From contig CAZRGV010000022.1 of NCBI GenBank assembly GCA_964599655.1, forward strand, positions 1 to 58,649: DNA of 58,649 nucleotides, given 5' to 3'. Every line of letters begins with the position of its first letter. Positions within the stretch are counted from its first letter, which is position 1. Of the stretch, positions 39,833-49,812 are shown piece after piece. The stretch is from CAZRGV01 sp964599655 (lineage in GTDB: Bacteria; Planctomycetota; Planctomycetia; Isosphaerales; Isosphaeraceae). The notes beneath the pieces were generated by a model. The model saw only the letters and a list, made by a program, of their open reading frames with translations. It ran no database searches and was not told where the DNA came from. A program made the position numbers and the translations under genes.

Positions 39833-39892
39833 CCTAAATATGATATAATATAATAAGCGTAATTTAAATTATATGTCATACTTTTTTCGTTG
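39833..39892. other. AT-rich island between convergent genes
   Basis: About 55 bases of almost pure A/T lie in a GC-rich genome. They contain an ATATAAT..ATTATAT inverted repeat and a six-T run. The position between two converging stops fits a terminator, but the weak stem makes this tentative. Confidence 0.5.
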
Positions 39893-39898
39893 ATGCGA

Positions 39899-40357
39899 TC
39901 ACTCCGGATCGGGCCGATGATCGGCAGGAGCGGCCTCCTCGATCTCGTTGCCGCATCGCCAGCAGCGAATCCAGACATGGATGCGCTCGTCCTCATCGAG
40001 GTAGCGACCCGCGCGGAGGGCGGTGCCGTCGCTTGGGCATTTGACCAGCGAATATCCGTTCAGGACGCGGCGGACCATCCAGGCGCGTTCGGTGGTTGTC
40101 CACGGACGGTCTTTGAGTTCGTCGGCCCTGGGGTCGCGATCCTCCGACATCATCAGCACGCGCTGGCAATCCGGATGGGGGCAGGTGGCGACAACCATGT
40201 AACGGTTCGGGTCGCAGTGCGGCAAGAGGAGCATCGAGAGGTCGGTTCCATCGATCGGGCATTGTCCATGAGAGAGATGGGTGCCCGGTTCGAGGTTCTG
40301 CCAGAACGTCTCGAAGATCTCGGCCTCGTGTGGCTTGCTCCATCGACGTTTCATCAT
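39899..40357 (-). CDS. double zinc-ribbon protein of unknown function
   Basis: The 152-residue protein has two similar zinc-ribbon units. The first is GQCPIDGTDLSML followed by a TCPHPDCQ knuckle; the second is VKCPSDGTALRAG followed by a RCWRCGNEIE knuckle. Each unit has a CPxDGT half and a second Cys pair, enough for two zinc sites. The N-terminus is charged and helical (HEAEIFETFWQNLEPGTHLS). No enzyme domain is visible. I chose the ATG at 40357; a GTG start 33 bases upstream is possible. It lies downstream of the thioredoxin-NHL gene on the same strand. Confidence 0.65.
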   Translation of the reverse strand: MMKRRWSKPHEAEIFETFWQNLEPGTHLSHGQCPIDGTDLSMLLLPHCDPNRYMVVATCPHPDCQRVLMMSEDRDPRADELKDRPWTTTERAWMVRRVLNGYSLVKCPSDGTALRAGRYLDEDERIHVWIRCWRCGNEIEEAAPADHRPDPE

Positions 40358-40453
40358 GCGGTCCCTGAAGCAAGCGTCCTCCCGTCTCACGAGGAGGCGG
40401 GAGGACGGGCTCGGTCCGTCGTGAGGGCGAACACGCCCCTCGGGGCAAGCGGC

Positions 40454-42556
40454 CTAGCGCCGGGCGGTCTGCGGTTCGTTGCGGAGCGTGATCCGATCGG
40501 GGCTTCCCGCCTCGAACGTGACGGGGATCGTCCAGACGAAGTTCTTCACGCGGCAGAGCCCTGCCGCCCCCTCCTTGCATTCGAAGGCCGAGACCGAGAG
40601 CTTGACCTCCAGCGTGTCGCCCGGCGCGGCTGGTTTAGCGAGGGGGACGACCACCTCGAACGCCGACTTGGGCGGTTCGATTCTCGACCCGTTCGGCGAC
40701 ACCGTATCGCGGAGCGCGGTCGGGTTGGCTGGCGCTTCGAGCAGGATGGGCATGGGTGCTTCCGGGTTGATTTTGAACCCATCGGACAACGCCAGCGCGA
40801 CATCCAGGGTGAACTGGCTCCCGGGAGCGACCTTGGCGGGCGGCAGCTCGATGGCGATCGCGTTCGGGAACTTGGGCTTCGAGGGCGGGGGCGTGGGAGC
40901 CTCGACTCCGCTGAGGGTCAGGGTCGTCGCGACCTTGGCCTCGAGATCGAGGACCCGGATGGCATGGTTGTTGGTGTCGGCCACGAACAGCCGATTGCCC
41001 GCCAGGCTCACGCCGCCCGGCTCGTCGAAGCGGGTGGGCTTGTCCGAGCCGCCCGCCTCGCGACTGCCCGCCAGGGTGTGAACCTGGCCGCTGCCGAGGT
41101 CGATATATTTCACTTTGTTGTTATACGTGTCGGCGATGTAGAGCTTGCCGTCGCCGTAGGCGACACCGAGGCAGTGCTGGAGCCGCGCGTTGTTGGTCTT
41201 CGCGTCGCGGTCGCCGAAGGCGAACAGGCTGGCACCGTTGGGCAAGTCGTGGGTCCCGGCGATGGTGCCGACCCGGTTGGCGCCGTTGAGGGTGATCGAG
41301 CGGATGGCAGAGCCTTCCGAATCGGCCACAAACAGGTGCTTGCCGTCGGTGGCCAGTCCGCTCGGCTGGGCGAAGCTGGCGTCTTCGATCGGGCCGTCGA
41401 TGATGTCTTCTCGTCCGGTGCCGGCCCAGACGGAGACTCTCTCGGTCTTGAGGTCGTACTGCCAGATCTGGTGCGGCCCGGCCATCGCGATGGCCAGGGT
41501 GTCGGTGCCTGGCAGAGCGATCACGTCCCAGGGGCTGTTCAGGCCAGTGCGCCGACCTGGCCCGCCACCAGATCGCATGTACGATTGTTCGCCCGTTCCC
41601 GCGATTGTGCGGACCTGTTTCTTCGCCAGGTCGACGGCCCGAATCGCGTGGTTTTCGGTGTCGGCGACGTAGAGCACACCGTCCTTGAGACAGGTTCCCT
41701 GCGGGCGGTTGAAGCTGGCCTGTTCGTACGAGCCATCGGACAGGCCGGTGGCACCGTTGCCGATCGTCGCGAGGTGCCGGCCTTCGAGGTCGGTCACGAC
41801 GATCCGGTTATGGCCGGTGTCTGTGATGAACAGCCGGTTCCCCTCGGCATCGGCCAGAACCTTGCCGGGGTAGAGCAGGGGGCCGTTGTGGGGCTTCTCG
41901 TTCTCGGGGAAGAACTTGATCGGCTTGGTGTCGAGCTCGCCGGCCGCCTTGTGCTCGGCGATCAGCCGTCCGATGACCTTGTCGAGGACCTCGCGGTTCC
42001 CCTCGCCCGCGGCCGAGCCGACGTACTTCCCCTTGGCGTCGATCAGCACGAGCGTCGGCCAGCTATTGACGCCGAACCGCCGCCAGAGGGTCTGGTTGGC
42101 GTCATTGATGACCGGGTGCTGAATTCGGTATTCGGCCACTTTTTTGCGAATGTTCTCGGTTTTCTTCTCGGCGTCGAACTTGGCGGTATGCACGCCGATG
42201 ACGACGAGTTCGTTGGGGTACTTCTTTTCCAGGTAGGCCAAATCGGGCAGAACGTGGTGGCAGTTGATGCAGCAATACGTCCAGAAGTCGAGCAGGACGA
42301 GCTTGCCTCGAAGATCCTGGAGGTGGATTGGGCCGGCGGTATTGATCCAGTCGACTCCCCCTTCGAGTCCACCGGGAATCTGCTGGATCGGACGGTAGGC
42401 GATCGGTATCAAGGTGCCTTTCCCTCCTCGATCCGCACCGAGGTCAGAGGTTGGCGTCATCGAGTCGGCGGCATACCGTCCGGCCGCCATCACCGCGGCG
42501 AGAGCAATCAGCAAGCACCACCAGGCATGGCGGGTCCGTGTCGAGGGACGACTCAT
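40454..42556 (-). CDS. thioredoxin-like NHL-repeat protein (NHLRC2-type)
   Basis: The 700-residue protein has a signal anchor (AWWCLLIALAAVMAAG, about 11-26), a thioredoxin-like domain (about 70-215) and a run of NHL beta-propeller repeats (about 230-550). The thioredoxin part has WTYCCINCH at 92-100, the CCINC form known from human NHLRC2. NHL repeats show LFITDTGHNRIVV, LYVADTENHAIRAVDL and LFVADTNNHAIRVLDL. A C-terminal beta-sandwich (about 560-700) ends the chain. It is probably periplasmic and may reduce or sense disulfides. It shares the strand with the HEAT gene upstream. Confidence 0.85.
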   Translation of the reverse strand: MSRPSTRTRHAWWCLLIALAAVMAAGRYAADSMTPTSDLGADRGGKGTLIPIAYRPIQQIPGGLEGGVDWINTAGPIHLQDLRGKLVLLDFWTYCCINCHHVLPDLAYLEKKYPNELVVIGVHTAKFDAEKKTENIRKKVAEYRIQHPVINDANQTLWRRFGVNSWPTLVLIDAKGKYVGSAAGEGNREVLDKVIGRLIAEHKAAGELDTKPIKFFPENEKPHNGPLLYPGKVLADAEGNRLFITDTGHNRIVVTDLEGRHLATIGNGATGLSDGSYEQASFNRPQGTCLKDGVLYVADTENHAIRAVDLAKKQVRTIAGTGEQSYMRSGGGPGRRTGLNSPWDVIALPGTDTLAIAMAGPHQIWQYDLKTERVSVWAGTGREDIIDGPIEDASFAQPSGLATDGKHLFVADSEGSAIRSITLNGANRVGTIAGTHDLPNGASLFAFGDRDAKTNNARLQHCLGVAYGDGKLYIADTYNNKVKYIDLGSGQVHTLAGSREAGGSDKPTRFDEPGGVSLAGNRLFVADTNNHAIRVLDLEAKVATTLTLSGVEAPTPPPSKPKFPNAIAIELPPAKVAPGSQFTLDVALALSDGFKINPEAPMPILLEAPANPTALRDTVSPNGSRIEPPKSAFEVVVPLAKPAAPGDTLEVKLSVSAFECKEGAAGLCRVKNFVWTIPVTFEAGSPDRITLRNEPQTARR

Positions 42557-42759
42557 TCGCTTGACTCCCCGTTGAGTTGGACGCGGTCACGACGACACTT
42601 TATTGTAGACACTCGGGGAAAGGCTGGGGGAACGTTTTTCCCGGATGGGGAATCGCCGCGCTCGATTGATCTTGACGGCCGTTCGCTCGAACGTTCCGGT
42701 TGGTACGGTGCGGCCCACGACAATCGCCGTTCCCACAAGCGACGGAACCGATCCGAGGA

Positions 42760-44928
42760 TCATTCCGAAGATTGGCTGCTCTTGATGCGTTCCAGGGCGG
42801 CTTCGGCCTGGCGACGGACCTCGGAACTGGGGTCGTCTTTCAGCCGCTCGAGCGCGGGGAGGGCTTCTCTCGCCGCGGGGCCGGCAAGACCGAGGAACTT
42901 GATCGCGAGCAAGCGAACGGGCTCTTGCGCATGGCCCAGGAGCTCAACCAGCTCCGGGACCGATCGGGGATCGGGGCCGGTTCGCTCGAAACGCCGGAGC
43001 ACACGTTCCACCGAGCGACGATCTTCCGGGTTTGCGGTCAGGCGGATGAGATCCGGCAGGAAAACCGCGCCCTGGGGGCCGAGCCGGAAAACCGATCGAG
43101 TGGCGGCCTTCCGCACCTCCTCTTGCTCGTCGCCGAGTGCCCTCGACAGGTGGGGTCGAATCTCCGCCGCGTCGAGTTCCAGGCTCCACAGGGTGTCAAC
43201 CACAGCGATCCGGACCTGCGCGGATTGGTCGCTCAGGAGCGGGACCAGTCGAGGAAACGCCGACTGTGCCGCCTTGCCAAGATTGCCAAGAGTCTGGACG
43301 GCAATCGTTCGAACCTCCGGCGATGGGTCGTCCAGCAAGGCGCCCAGCGCGGGCACGGCCTGTGCGGAGGAGGGGCCGTGACTTCCGATCAACTCGGCGG
43401 CCGCTCGTCGGACGGAGCGATCCGGGCTGGAGAGCATTTTGATCGCAGCGGGCAGAGCCTCGCGACCAAGCGGTCCGATGGCACGAATCGCCTCGAGGGC
43501 TCGCCGCTGGACGCGAGTGTCCTGGTCGTCGAGACACGTCGTGAGGTCGGCAAGCAACCGTTCGTCGCGGGGGGCCGCGTGGAAGAGCACCTCGATGGCC
43601 TGCTCGCGGATCTCAGCCGATTCGTCGCGGAGAATCGACCGGACGTCCGGTACGGCGGCAGCCGCGCGAGGGCCGAGAAAGCCGAGAGAGGTGAGGAAGG
43701 CCACGCGAACCTCGGGATCGGGATCGTGAAGCCCGACCGACAGCATCTCGACCGTGCCCGGACTCAACGGCCGGAGCTGCCCGAGCGCCAGCGCTGCCCC
43801 TCGCCGAACGCGCGGGTCCTCAGCCTTGAGCGCCGTCTGAAGCCGGTCGACCACCGGCCTGCCGAGTTGAGCCAGTTCGGCGGCAATCTGATCGATGCGG
43901 CTCTTCTTCCCGCCAAGGGCGTTGAGCAGGGTGGGAGCCGCATCAGGGCCAATGGCCCCGAGCAAAAACGCCGCGTGTCGGGAGACGCCGGGATCCTCGG
44001 CCTCGAGCAGCGATTCCAGTCGAGATATCATTCTTCCGATCACATCACGACGTTCCACGAGAAGATTGACCGTGGCCAGTCTCACCGCCTCATCGGGGTC
44101 GGACATAGCTCGTTCCATGATCGGTACGAGTAAGTCCGCGGGCAGATTCTGGTGCCCCAGGGCAGCCAACGCGCGGGCTCGAACCGCCGGGACCTCGTCG
44201 CCGACGCGCTCCAGCAGGGCCTTCCGGACACGAGGGTCGGTGTTTGGAAGATGCCCGAGAGCTTCCACCGATCCATAACGTATGTTCGCATTGTCGCTAA
44301 TCGCACTGATCAGCAATGGCTCGACTGCGGTCTCGCCGATTCGCCCCAGCGCGAGAGACGCCTCTCGGCGCACGCGGTCGCTCTCGTCTCCGAGCGAACG
44401 GATCAGGGCGGGGATGGCGGCCTCGGCGACCGGTCCGATTCGCCCCAGCGCCATCGCGGCTTCGGCCCGGACGTTGACTTTTTTTTCGACGAGAAGCCCT
44501 TGGAGGCCGTCGACGGCTGGCTTGCCGATGGCCGCCAGGGCCAGGGCGGAGCGATAGTCCTGGTGCAGTTCTTCCTTCGACTGGCCACCGTAGTCGGTCC
44601 GGAGCGTGTGCACGAGCGCAGGGATGGCCGGGGCCGCGTCGGGCCCGAGGTCGATCATGGCGTCGAGGACGGCCAGGCGTACCTGACCGTCCTTCTCCGA
44701 TTTCAGGAGCTCGATGAGCACAGGCAAGGCCGCTCGCATCGACTCCTTCCCACTCTCCCGAAGGGCCGTTACCGCGTTGCGACGAAGCTCCACGACTTCG
44801 GACCGAAGTCGCTCGATTGTCACCAGCGGGTCGGAGGGACTCGGAGTCTCCTGGGCAAATCCTCGCGCGCCGAGCAGACCGCAAATGGCCGCCACCAGGA
44901 GGACCGGATCCCGTCGAGAATTCGACAC
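42760..44928 (-). CDS. exported HEAT-repeat protein
   Basis: The 722-residue protein begins with a signal peptide (PVLLVAAICGLLGARGFA, then QET) and consists almost entirely of HEAT or PBS-lyase-type repeats of about 35 residues, for example VRAEAAMALGRIGPVAEAA, VRREASLALGRIGETAVEP and VRTIAVQTLGNLGKAAQSA. I count around 17-18 repeats. Such a solenoid is a protein-binding scaffold; here it would sit in the periplasm. No enzyme domain is visible. It lies between the DUF1552 gene and the thioredoxin-NHL gene, all on the minus strand, but with 180-200-base gaps. Confidence 0.85.
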   Translation of the reverse strand: MSNSRRDPVLLVAAICGLLGARGFAQETPSPSDPLVTIERLRSEVVELRRNAVTALRESGKESMRAALPVLIELLKSEKDGQVRLAVLDAMIDLGPDAAPAIPALVHTLRTDYGGQSKEELHQDYRSALALAAIGKPAVDGLQGLLVEKKVNVRAEAAMALGRIGPVAEAAIPALIRSLGDESDRVRREASLALGRIGETAVEPLLISAISDNANIRYGSVEALGHLPNTDPRVRKALLERVGDEVPAVRARALAALGHQNLPADLLVPIMERAMSDPDEAVRLATVNLLVERRDVIGRMISRLESLLEAEDPGVSRHAAFLLGAIGPDAAPTLLNALGGKKSRIDQIAAELAQLGRPVVDRLQTALKAEDPRVRRGAALALGQLRPLSPGTVEMLSVGLHDPDPEVRVAFLTSLGFLGPRAAAAVPDVRSILRDESAEIREQAIEVLFHAAPRDERLLADLTTCLDDQDTRVQRRALEAIRAIGPLGREALPAAIKMLSSPDRSVRRAAAELIGSHGPSSAQAVPALGALLDDPSPEVRTIAVQTLGNLGKAAQSAFPRLVPLLSDQSAQVRIAVVDTLWSLELDAAEIRPHLSRALGDEQEEVRKAATRSVFRLGPQGAVFLPDLIRLTANPEDRRSVERVLRRFERTGPDPRSVPELVELLGHAQEPVRLLAIKFLGLAGPAAREALPALERLKDDPSSEVRRQAEAALERIKSSQSSE

Positions 44929-45108
44929 GTTGGTTCATCTCCCTTATTGCGGACGGTCATAGAACGTGTGGTGCAGTGGTCGCGGCCGTTTCTGATCAAG
45001 GCCCAGCATTGTGGAGCAACGATCGGTGGGGTCGGTGGCGGGACGCGAGGGCGTCCACGCCGTGATGGTCGCTCGGGCCACGAGGGGCGAAACCGATTCG
45101 ATCGGCGC

Positions 45109-46443
45109 TCAGAGCAAGCCGGGCAGGGGTTCGGTGCTATCTCCGAAGCGATCGACCGGCACACCCACCTGGATCAGCATGGAGAGCAGCAGGTTCGACA
45201 TCGGAGTTTCGGTCCGACACTTCAAGAACTGTCCTGTCCGGAAGGTGCCGCCGCCCTTGCCGAGTACGATGACCGGCAAGTTAATGTGGTCGTGGCGATC
45301 GCCATCGCTGATGCCGCTGCCATACAGAACCAGCGAATTATCCAGCAATGTCGATCCGTCGGCTTCCTCCACGGTCATCATCTTCTCGATCATGTAGGCG
45401 AGGATGGTGATGTGATACTGGTCGATCTCGCGGAGCTTGCGGTTCTTCTCCTCGTCGCCGCCGTGGTGAGACAGTTCATGGTGTCCGTCGGTGAAGCCAA
45501 GCCAGGGGTAGTTCCGGTCGGTGGCTTCCTTGGTGACCATGAAGCTGGCGGCCCGGGTGCTGTCGGTCTGGAAGGCCAGGACCATCAGGTCGCACATGAG
45601 GCGGAGGTGCTCGTCGAAGTCTTCCGGGATGCCCGAGGGCCGGTTGAAACCGGAGTCGGGCAGATCGGCCGAGGACGCCGAGTTCTGGATGCGGCGCTCG
45701 ACTTCGCGAACGCCGGTGAGGTACTGGTCGAGCTTTCGCTGATCGGCCGGCGAAACGCGCTCGCGCACGCGCTGGGCGTCGTCCATGACATAATCGAGGA
45801 TGCTGCGGCGGTAATAGTCGCGCTCGGCGATGGTCGTCTGCCTGAGCTGGCTGCTTCCGCTGGTGAACAGGCGATCGAAGACGGCCTTGGGGTTGATCTC
45901 ATAGGGAGCGGGAGAGGTCGGCGTGCGCCACGAGATGTGGGTCTTGTATGTGCCGCTGTAGCCGAAGGCGTTGCCGGAACGAGGCGACTCGCAGCCGAGC
46001 TCGAGGCTTGGAACGCGGGTCGCGTTTCCGACATGCTGGGCATAGAGCTGATCGACGGAGATGCCCGCCTTGACCGCGTCCTGAGACTTGTACGCCTGGG
46101 CGCCGGTCAGGAAGCTCGTGGCCCCCTGGCCGTGACCGCAACCCTCGGTATCGCCGTTCGTCAGGGCGGTGTTGTGCGTCAGTCCCGAGAAGCAGTTGAG
46201 GTAGTCGCGAGCGAACGAGAGCGGCCGGAGCGTCTCCGGCAGGTCAATCAAGACACCCTCGTGTTGAGGGAACCACGTCGGCAGATGCACGCCGTTCGGA
46301 ACGTACCAGAAGCACATCCGCACGGGGGGCCTGGCGGGCGACCCGGCCGCGCGGGCGACGGCCGAAAGGCTTTCCATCCAGGGCAAGGCGAGGGCGGCGC
46401 CCAATCCGCGAAGCATGGTCCGGCGATTCACTCGGCTCGTCAT
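45109..46443 (-). CDS. DUF1552 protein, Tat-exported
   Basis: The 444-residue protein has a twin-arginine signal (NRRTMLRGLGAALALPW) and belongs to DUF1552, a planctomycete/verrucomicrobial family related to sulfatase-like DUF1501 proteins. Conserved parts are FWYVPNGVHLPTW, a GHGQGATSFLTGAQ stretch, SVDQLYAQHVG and the C-terminal NSLVLYGSGISDGDRHDHINL (shown to 20). The function is unknown. It lies 64 bases after the DUF1592-type gene on the same strand; the two genes nearly always occur together and probably act as one system in the periplasm. Confidence 0.92.
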   Translation of the reverse strand: MTSRVNRRTMLRGLGAALALPWMESLSAVARAAGSPARPPVRMCFWYVPNGVHLPTWFPQHEGVLIDLPETLRPLSFARDYLNCFSGLTHNTALTNGDTEGCGHGQGATSFLTGAQAYKSQDAVKAGISVDQLYAQHVGNATRVPSLELGCESPRSGNAFGYSGTYKTHISWRTPTSPAPYEINPKAVFDRLFTSGSSQLRQTTIAERDYYRRSILDYVMDDAQRVRERVSPADQRKLDQYLTGVREVERRIQNSASSADLPDSGFNRPSGIPEDFDEHLRLMCDLMVLAFQTDSTRAASFMVTKEATDRNYPWLGFTDGHHELSHHGGDEEKNRKLREIDQYHITILAYMIEKMMTVEEADGSTLLDNSLVLYGSGISDGDRHDHINLPVIVLGKGGGTFRTGQFLKCRTETPMSNLLLSMLIQVGVPVDRFGDSTEPLPGLL

Positions 46444-46507
46444 CGTCGGGTCCCTTCTGAGTCAAAAACATATCAATAACTTGTGCTATGATTGCGTCGA
46501 GAATCGA

Positions 46508-48853
46508 TTAACGGGCGACGCCACGGTTCTGGAATGCCTGGCTTTCCACGATCCCGAAGAGAATCGTGCGCATTCGGTAGTCATTGGCCAGAAGCTGCTT
46601 TCGGATGGCCTCGACCGTGCAAAAGTCGTCTGGTTCCAGGCCACGTCCGAGGGCATACGTGAGCATGTTCTCGATCAGGCATCGCGTGAATTTCTTGGTG
46701 GCGGAGGTTGCCAGAATCCGCTTCAGGTCGCTGGAATCGGAGAAGGTCATGCCTCCGGAGAGCTCGCCGGAGGGGTCGATCGGGAACTGGCCGTCGCGAT
46801 CGCGCCAGCGCCCGACGGCGTCGAAGTTCTCGAGCGCAAACCCAAGGGGGTCCATCTGGGCATGGCACGAGGCGCACGTGGGGTTGGCCCTGTGGATCTC
46901 CAGCCGGTCGCGCAGGGAGGCGGCATCGGCGGCCTTCTCGCTCTCGTCCAGCTTGGGGACGTCGGGTGGAGGGGGCGGGGGCGGCGTGCCCAGGAGCTGC
47001 TGCAAGATCCACTGCCCTCGCTTCACGGGGGAGGTCCGGTTGGGATTCGAGGTCAGTGTCAGGACGCTCGCCTGGGTGATGACTCCGCCTCGTCGCCGGT
47101 CGTTGAGGGAAACCTGGCGGAACTGGTCGCCGGAAACGCCTTCGATCCCGTAATGCCGCGCAAGCGTTTCATTGAGGAACGTGTAGTCGGAGTCGAGCAA
47201 CTCCAGGACGCTCCGATCGTTCCGGAGGATGTGCGAGACGTAAAGCTCAGTCTCGCGTTGCATGGCCTCTCGCAGCCCGTCGTCGAAGCCGGAAAACAGA
47301 TTCGGGTCGGGCGACACGCCGTCCAGCCTTCGGAGCTGCAACCACTGGCCGACGAAGTTTGAGATGAAGGCGTCGGATTTCGGGTCGTCGAGCATCCGAG
47401 CGACCTGTCGCCGCAGGTGAGCACGAAGTGTCCCGTCGCGCGCCTCCTGGAAGAGCGCCTCGTCCGGCATACTGCTCCAAAGGAAGTACGAGAGCCTGCT
47501 GGCCAGCTCGAAGTCGTTGAGTGGCCGATCCTTCTTCGACGATTCCGGCTCGACGAGAAACAGGAACCGAGGCGACGCGAGGACCGTGGTCAGGGCGATC
47601 TGGACACCTCGCTCGAAACTCTCGCCCCGGGAGTGGGCCATCCGGTAGACCTCCATCAACCGATCCAGTTCCTCGGCCTGGACCGGACGCCGAAAGGCCC
47701 GTTCCGCGAAGCGAGCGATCACCTGTCTCGCGCACGCGATTCGCGATTCNNNNNNNNNNNNNNNNNNNCCAGGCTCACAAAAGAATATCGCCCTGTGCGA
47801 ATCTGGAAGTTTGTCGGTTTCGAACTGGACCGGGCCGCGCACAACCATCGAATCGACGTGCAAGCCGCGGTTCGACCCGTAGCGCTGGTCGCCGCTGACG
47901 TTGGCGGTCACTGCTTTGGGCCGAACGACATTCTCGCTCTTTTCTTGACCGGGAGCGAGCGCGACGTGAACGAGCGTATCCCCTTCCGCCACCGTGATCC
48001 AGTAGCGATACACCACCGTCTCGTCCTGCACGCGAACGGCCTCCACCGTGCGACGGTCCTTTCCGAGCCCGATCACGAGCCTCGGCGGTGGAACCGATTC
48101 GGCGATGCCGACCCGCACGAGGCTAAAGTCGGCCAGGTATCGACCCGGTTTCAACGTATGTTCGAATTCGACGGGCTTGTCGGGAGGCAGCGGGTAGGTC
48201 CGAAGGCCGATCAGCTCGATCGGAGGGAGGCCCTCGGCATTGGGCAGCCGGATCGTGGCGTCCATCGCGAGCTCGGCGGCATCGAGGTATTTCTCGATGT
48301 GAACCGGCGAGATGTTCAGCGCCGAGCCGACATTGTCGAATCCGAAGCCGCTCTCATCGGAGGGAAAGGCGTCCGCCAGATGCAGGTCGAGGCCGAGCAG
48401 GTCGCGGATGGTGTTGTCGTACTCGCGACGATTGAGCCGGCGGATCACGGCCGGCGCAGGACGGCTCCCGCCGCCGCAACGGGCGGCCAGGTAGTCATCT
48501 TCGATCCAGGAAAGGACGGCCAGCCGTTCCTCCGAAGTGGGCTGCGGCATGTCGGCCGGCGGCATGGCGTGGGCCTCGATCGCCTCGAGCACGCGGATCC
48601 AGATTTCGCCGTCCTTCACGGCCTCGTCCTGGTTGGAGAACCGATCCAGGACGACTCGGCCTTCCGAGTAGTCCTTCGAATGGCAGTCGACGCAGTAGTG
48701 GTCCAGGAACGGCCGCACGCGTTGCTCAAAATGGTCTCGCGGTTTCGACGCCGATGCCGCCTTCGGTTCGTCCCCGGCGGTGATCGAGAGCCGTGCGGCC
48801 ACCATGGCACCGAAGATCCAGAAGGCCAGTCCGAGTCTCTTGAACATCGTCAT
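46508..48853 (-). CDS. DUF1592/1588/1585-type protein with cytochrome c-like start
   Basis: The 781-residue protein has a signal peptide (about 6-26) and then a planctomycete cytochrome c domain with heme motif CVDCH (53-57). Domain order continues with DUF1587 (about 135-200, IRRLNRREYDNTIRDLLGLD), a carbohydrate-binding-like insert, DUF1595 (AERAFRRPVQAEEL), DUF1592 (SRLSYFLWSSMPDEALFQ), DUF1588 (RGGVITQASVLTLTSNPNRT) and DUF1585 at the end (TRCLIENMLTYALGRGLEP). CASCHAQMDPLGFALENFD carries a second CxxCH. The 19-N gap at 47750 keeps the frame. The family is thought to be exported and redox-linked; its substrate is unknown. It pairs with DUF1552. Confidence 0.93.
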   Translation of the reverse strand: MTMFKRLGLAFWIFGAMVAARLSITAGDEPKAASASKPRDHFEQRVRPFLDHYCVDCHSKDYSEGRVVLDRFSNQDEAVKDGEIWIRVLEAIEAHAMPPADMPQPTSEERLAVLSWIEDDYLAARCGGGSRPAPAVIRRLNRREYDNTIRDLLGLDLHLADAFPSDESGFGFDNVGSALNISPVHIEKYLDAAELAMDATIRLPNAEGLPPIELIGLRTYPLPPDKPVEFEHTLKPGRYLADFSLVRVGIAESVPPPRLVIGLGKDRRTVEAVRVQDETVVYRYWITVAEGDTLVHVALAPGQEKSENVVRPKAVTANVSGDQRYGSNRGLHVDSMVVRGPVQFETDKLPDSHRAIFFCEPXXXXXXXESRIACARQVIARFAERAFRRPVQAEELDRLMEVYRMAHSRGESFERGVQIALTTVLASPRFLFLVEPESSKKDRPLNDFELASRLSYFLWSSMPDEALFQEARDGTLRAHLRRQVARMLDDPKSDAFISNFVGQWLQLRRLDGVSPDPNLFSGFDDGLREAMQRETELYVSHILRNDRSVLELLDSDYTFLNETLARHYGIEGVSGDQFRQVSLNDRRRGGVITQASVLTLTSNPNRTSPVKRGQWILQQLLGTPPPPPPPDVPKLDESEKAADAASLRDRLEIHRANPTCASCHAQMDPLGFALENFDAVGRWRDRDGQFPIDPSGELSGGMTFSDSSDLKRILATSATKKFTRCLIENMLTYALGRGLEPDDFCTVEAIRKQLLANDYRMRTILFGIVESQAFQNRGVAR
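47750..47768. other. assembly gap, 19 N
   Basis: The gap lies inside the DUF1592-type gene just before the DUF1595 part. Nineteen Ns plus two known bases make seven codons, so the frame is kept. Confidence 0.95.
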
Positions 48854-49309
48854 CGTGCGGAGCGCCTCATGATGCCTCCCCGGGCACGGAACCAGCCCTT
48901 GGCGTTATTCAGGGTAGCCAGTTCAAGCTCGCCTCTGTCGGATGCGAGCGTCAAATGGCTCGATCATGGCCAATTGGATCCTCGCCGGTTCCTCCATTGG
49001 ATCGGCGTCAAGCGCCGGAGTCCAGAACGATTTGCTGTGCGGGACCTTCCTGCCATGACCGGAATCCCAGGCGAACCTGGCGTTTTCGATCGCCGACGCC
49101 GCCAGCTCCTCAGGATCCGTCGCGATCTCGGAAGGAACTTTGGGGAGATCCGGATCAATCGGGGCGTATCGACTTCCGGCGCATCGGTCGTTTCCGCTCG
49201 ACACACCTTGGAAAACGGCGCCATCCGACGAGGATTCGTGTTCCGAACACAAAGGTCTTCCGTTCTCTAGGGCATTTCGCTAGGATGACTCTTCCTGGCA
49301 GATGGACTT
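48854..49309. other. spacer between DUF1592 gene and tRNA
   Basis: These 456 bases carry only a 109-codon minus-strand frame (48923-49252) with no clear start signal or known domain. It contains a protein-like stretch (PSEIATDPEELAASAIENAR), so a decayed gene is possible. I do not call it as a gene. Confidence 0.4.
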
Positions 49310-49383
<74 letters not shown>

Positions 49384-49516
49384 TTCAGAAGTCGAGAAAA
49401 GGCATAGGGTTAAGGCGATTCTGTGAAATCGACTTTCACGGCCTCCAAGTCATTTCACAGGATTTCACAAACCAGGACTCTGGCCTAGCTCTCGAAGAAC
49501 ACGACGGCACAAGGCA

Positions 49517-49554
49517 AAAGGGGCGCGTCTCGATGACTCGAGGCGCGCCCCTTT
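49517..49554 (+). terminator. rho-independent terminator-like hairpin
   Basis: A 17-bp stem (49517-49533 with 49538-49554, one G-U pair) with a TGAC loop is followed by TTTCTCGTTT. It lies 134 bases after the tRNA and probably ends its transcript. Confidence 0.75.
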
Positions 49555-49812
49555 CTCGTTTCTGGCGTCCTGGCAGGGCAACCATGACCGAATCCGGCTG
49601 ATGACTGTGTGCTTGATTGGAATTATAGAACGTCGCGCGTCCCCCCCAAATTAACGGATTTCACAAGGCTGGTTTTGCCCCGTCTCGTCGCTGGAATTTC
49701 GCCGGACGACGTCACGCCGGTGGTGGGAAGCGGTAGCGATCGGTGGCGGCTCCGGCGTTCGTGATGCCGTATCATCGGGAGTCTCGGAACCCTCGCACAG
49801 GAGCCACCACCG

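Noticed and set aside
39890..43381. 1163-codon plus-strand frame
   Set aside because: It is antisense to the zinc-ribbon, thioredoxin-NHL and HEAT genes and shows no domain.
44152..46479. 775-codon plus-strand frame
   Set aside because: It is antisense to the HEAT and DUF1552 genes, which have signal peptides and family motifs.
48923..49252. 109-codon minus-strand frame
   Set aside because: It has no ATG with a ribosome site and no family match that I recognise; third-base GC is lower than in real neighbours.
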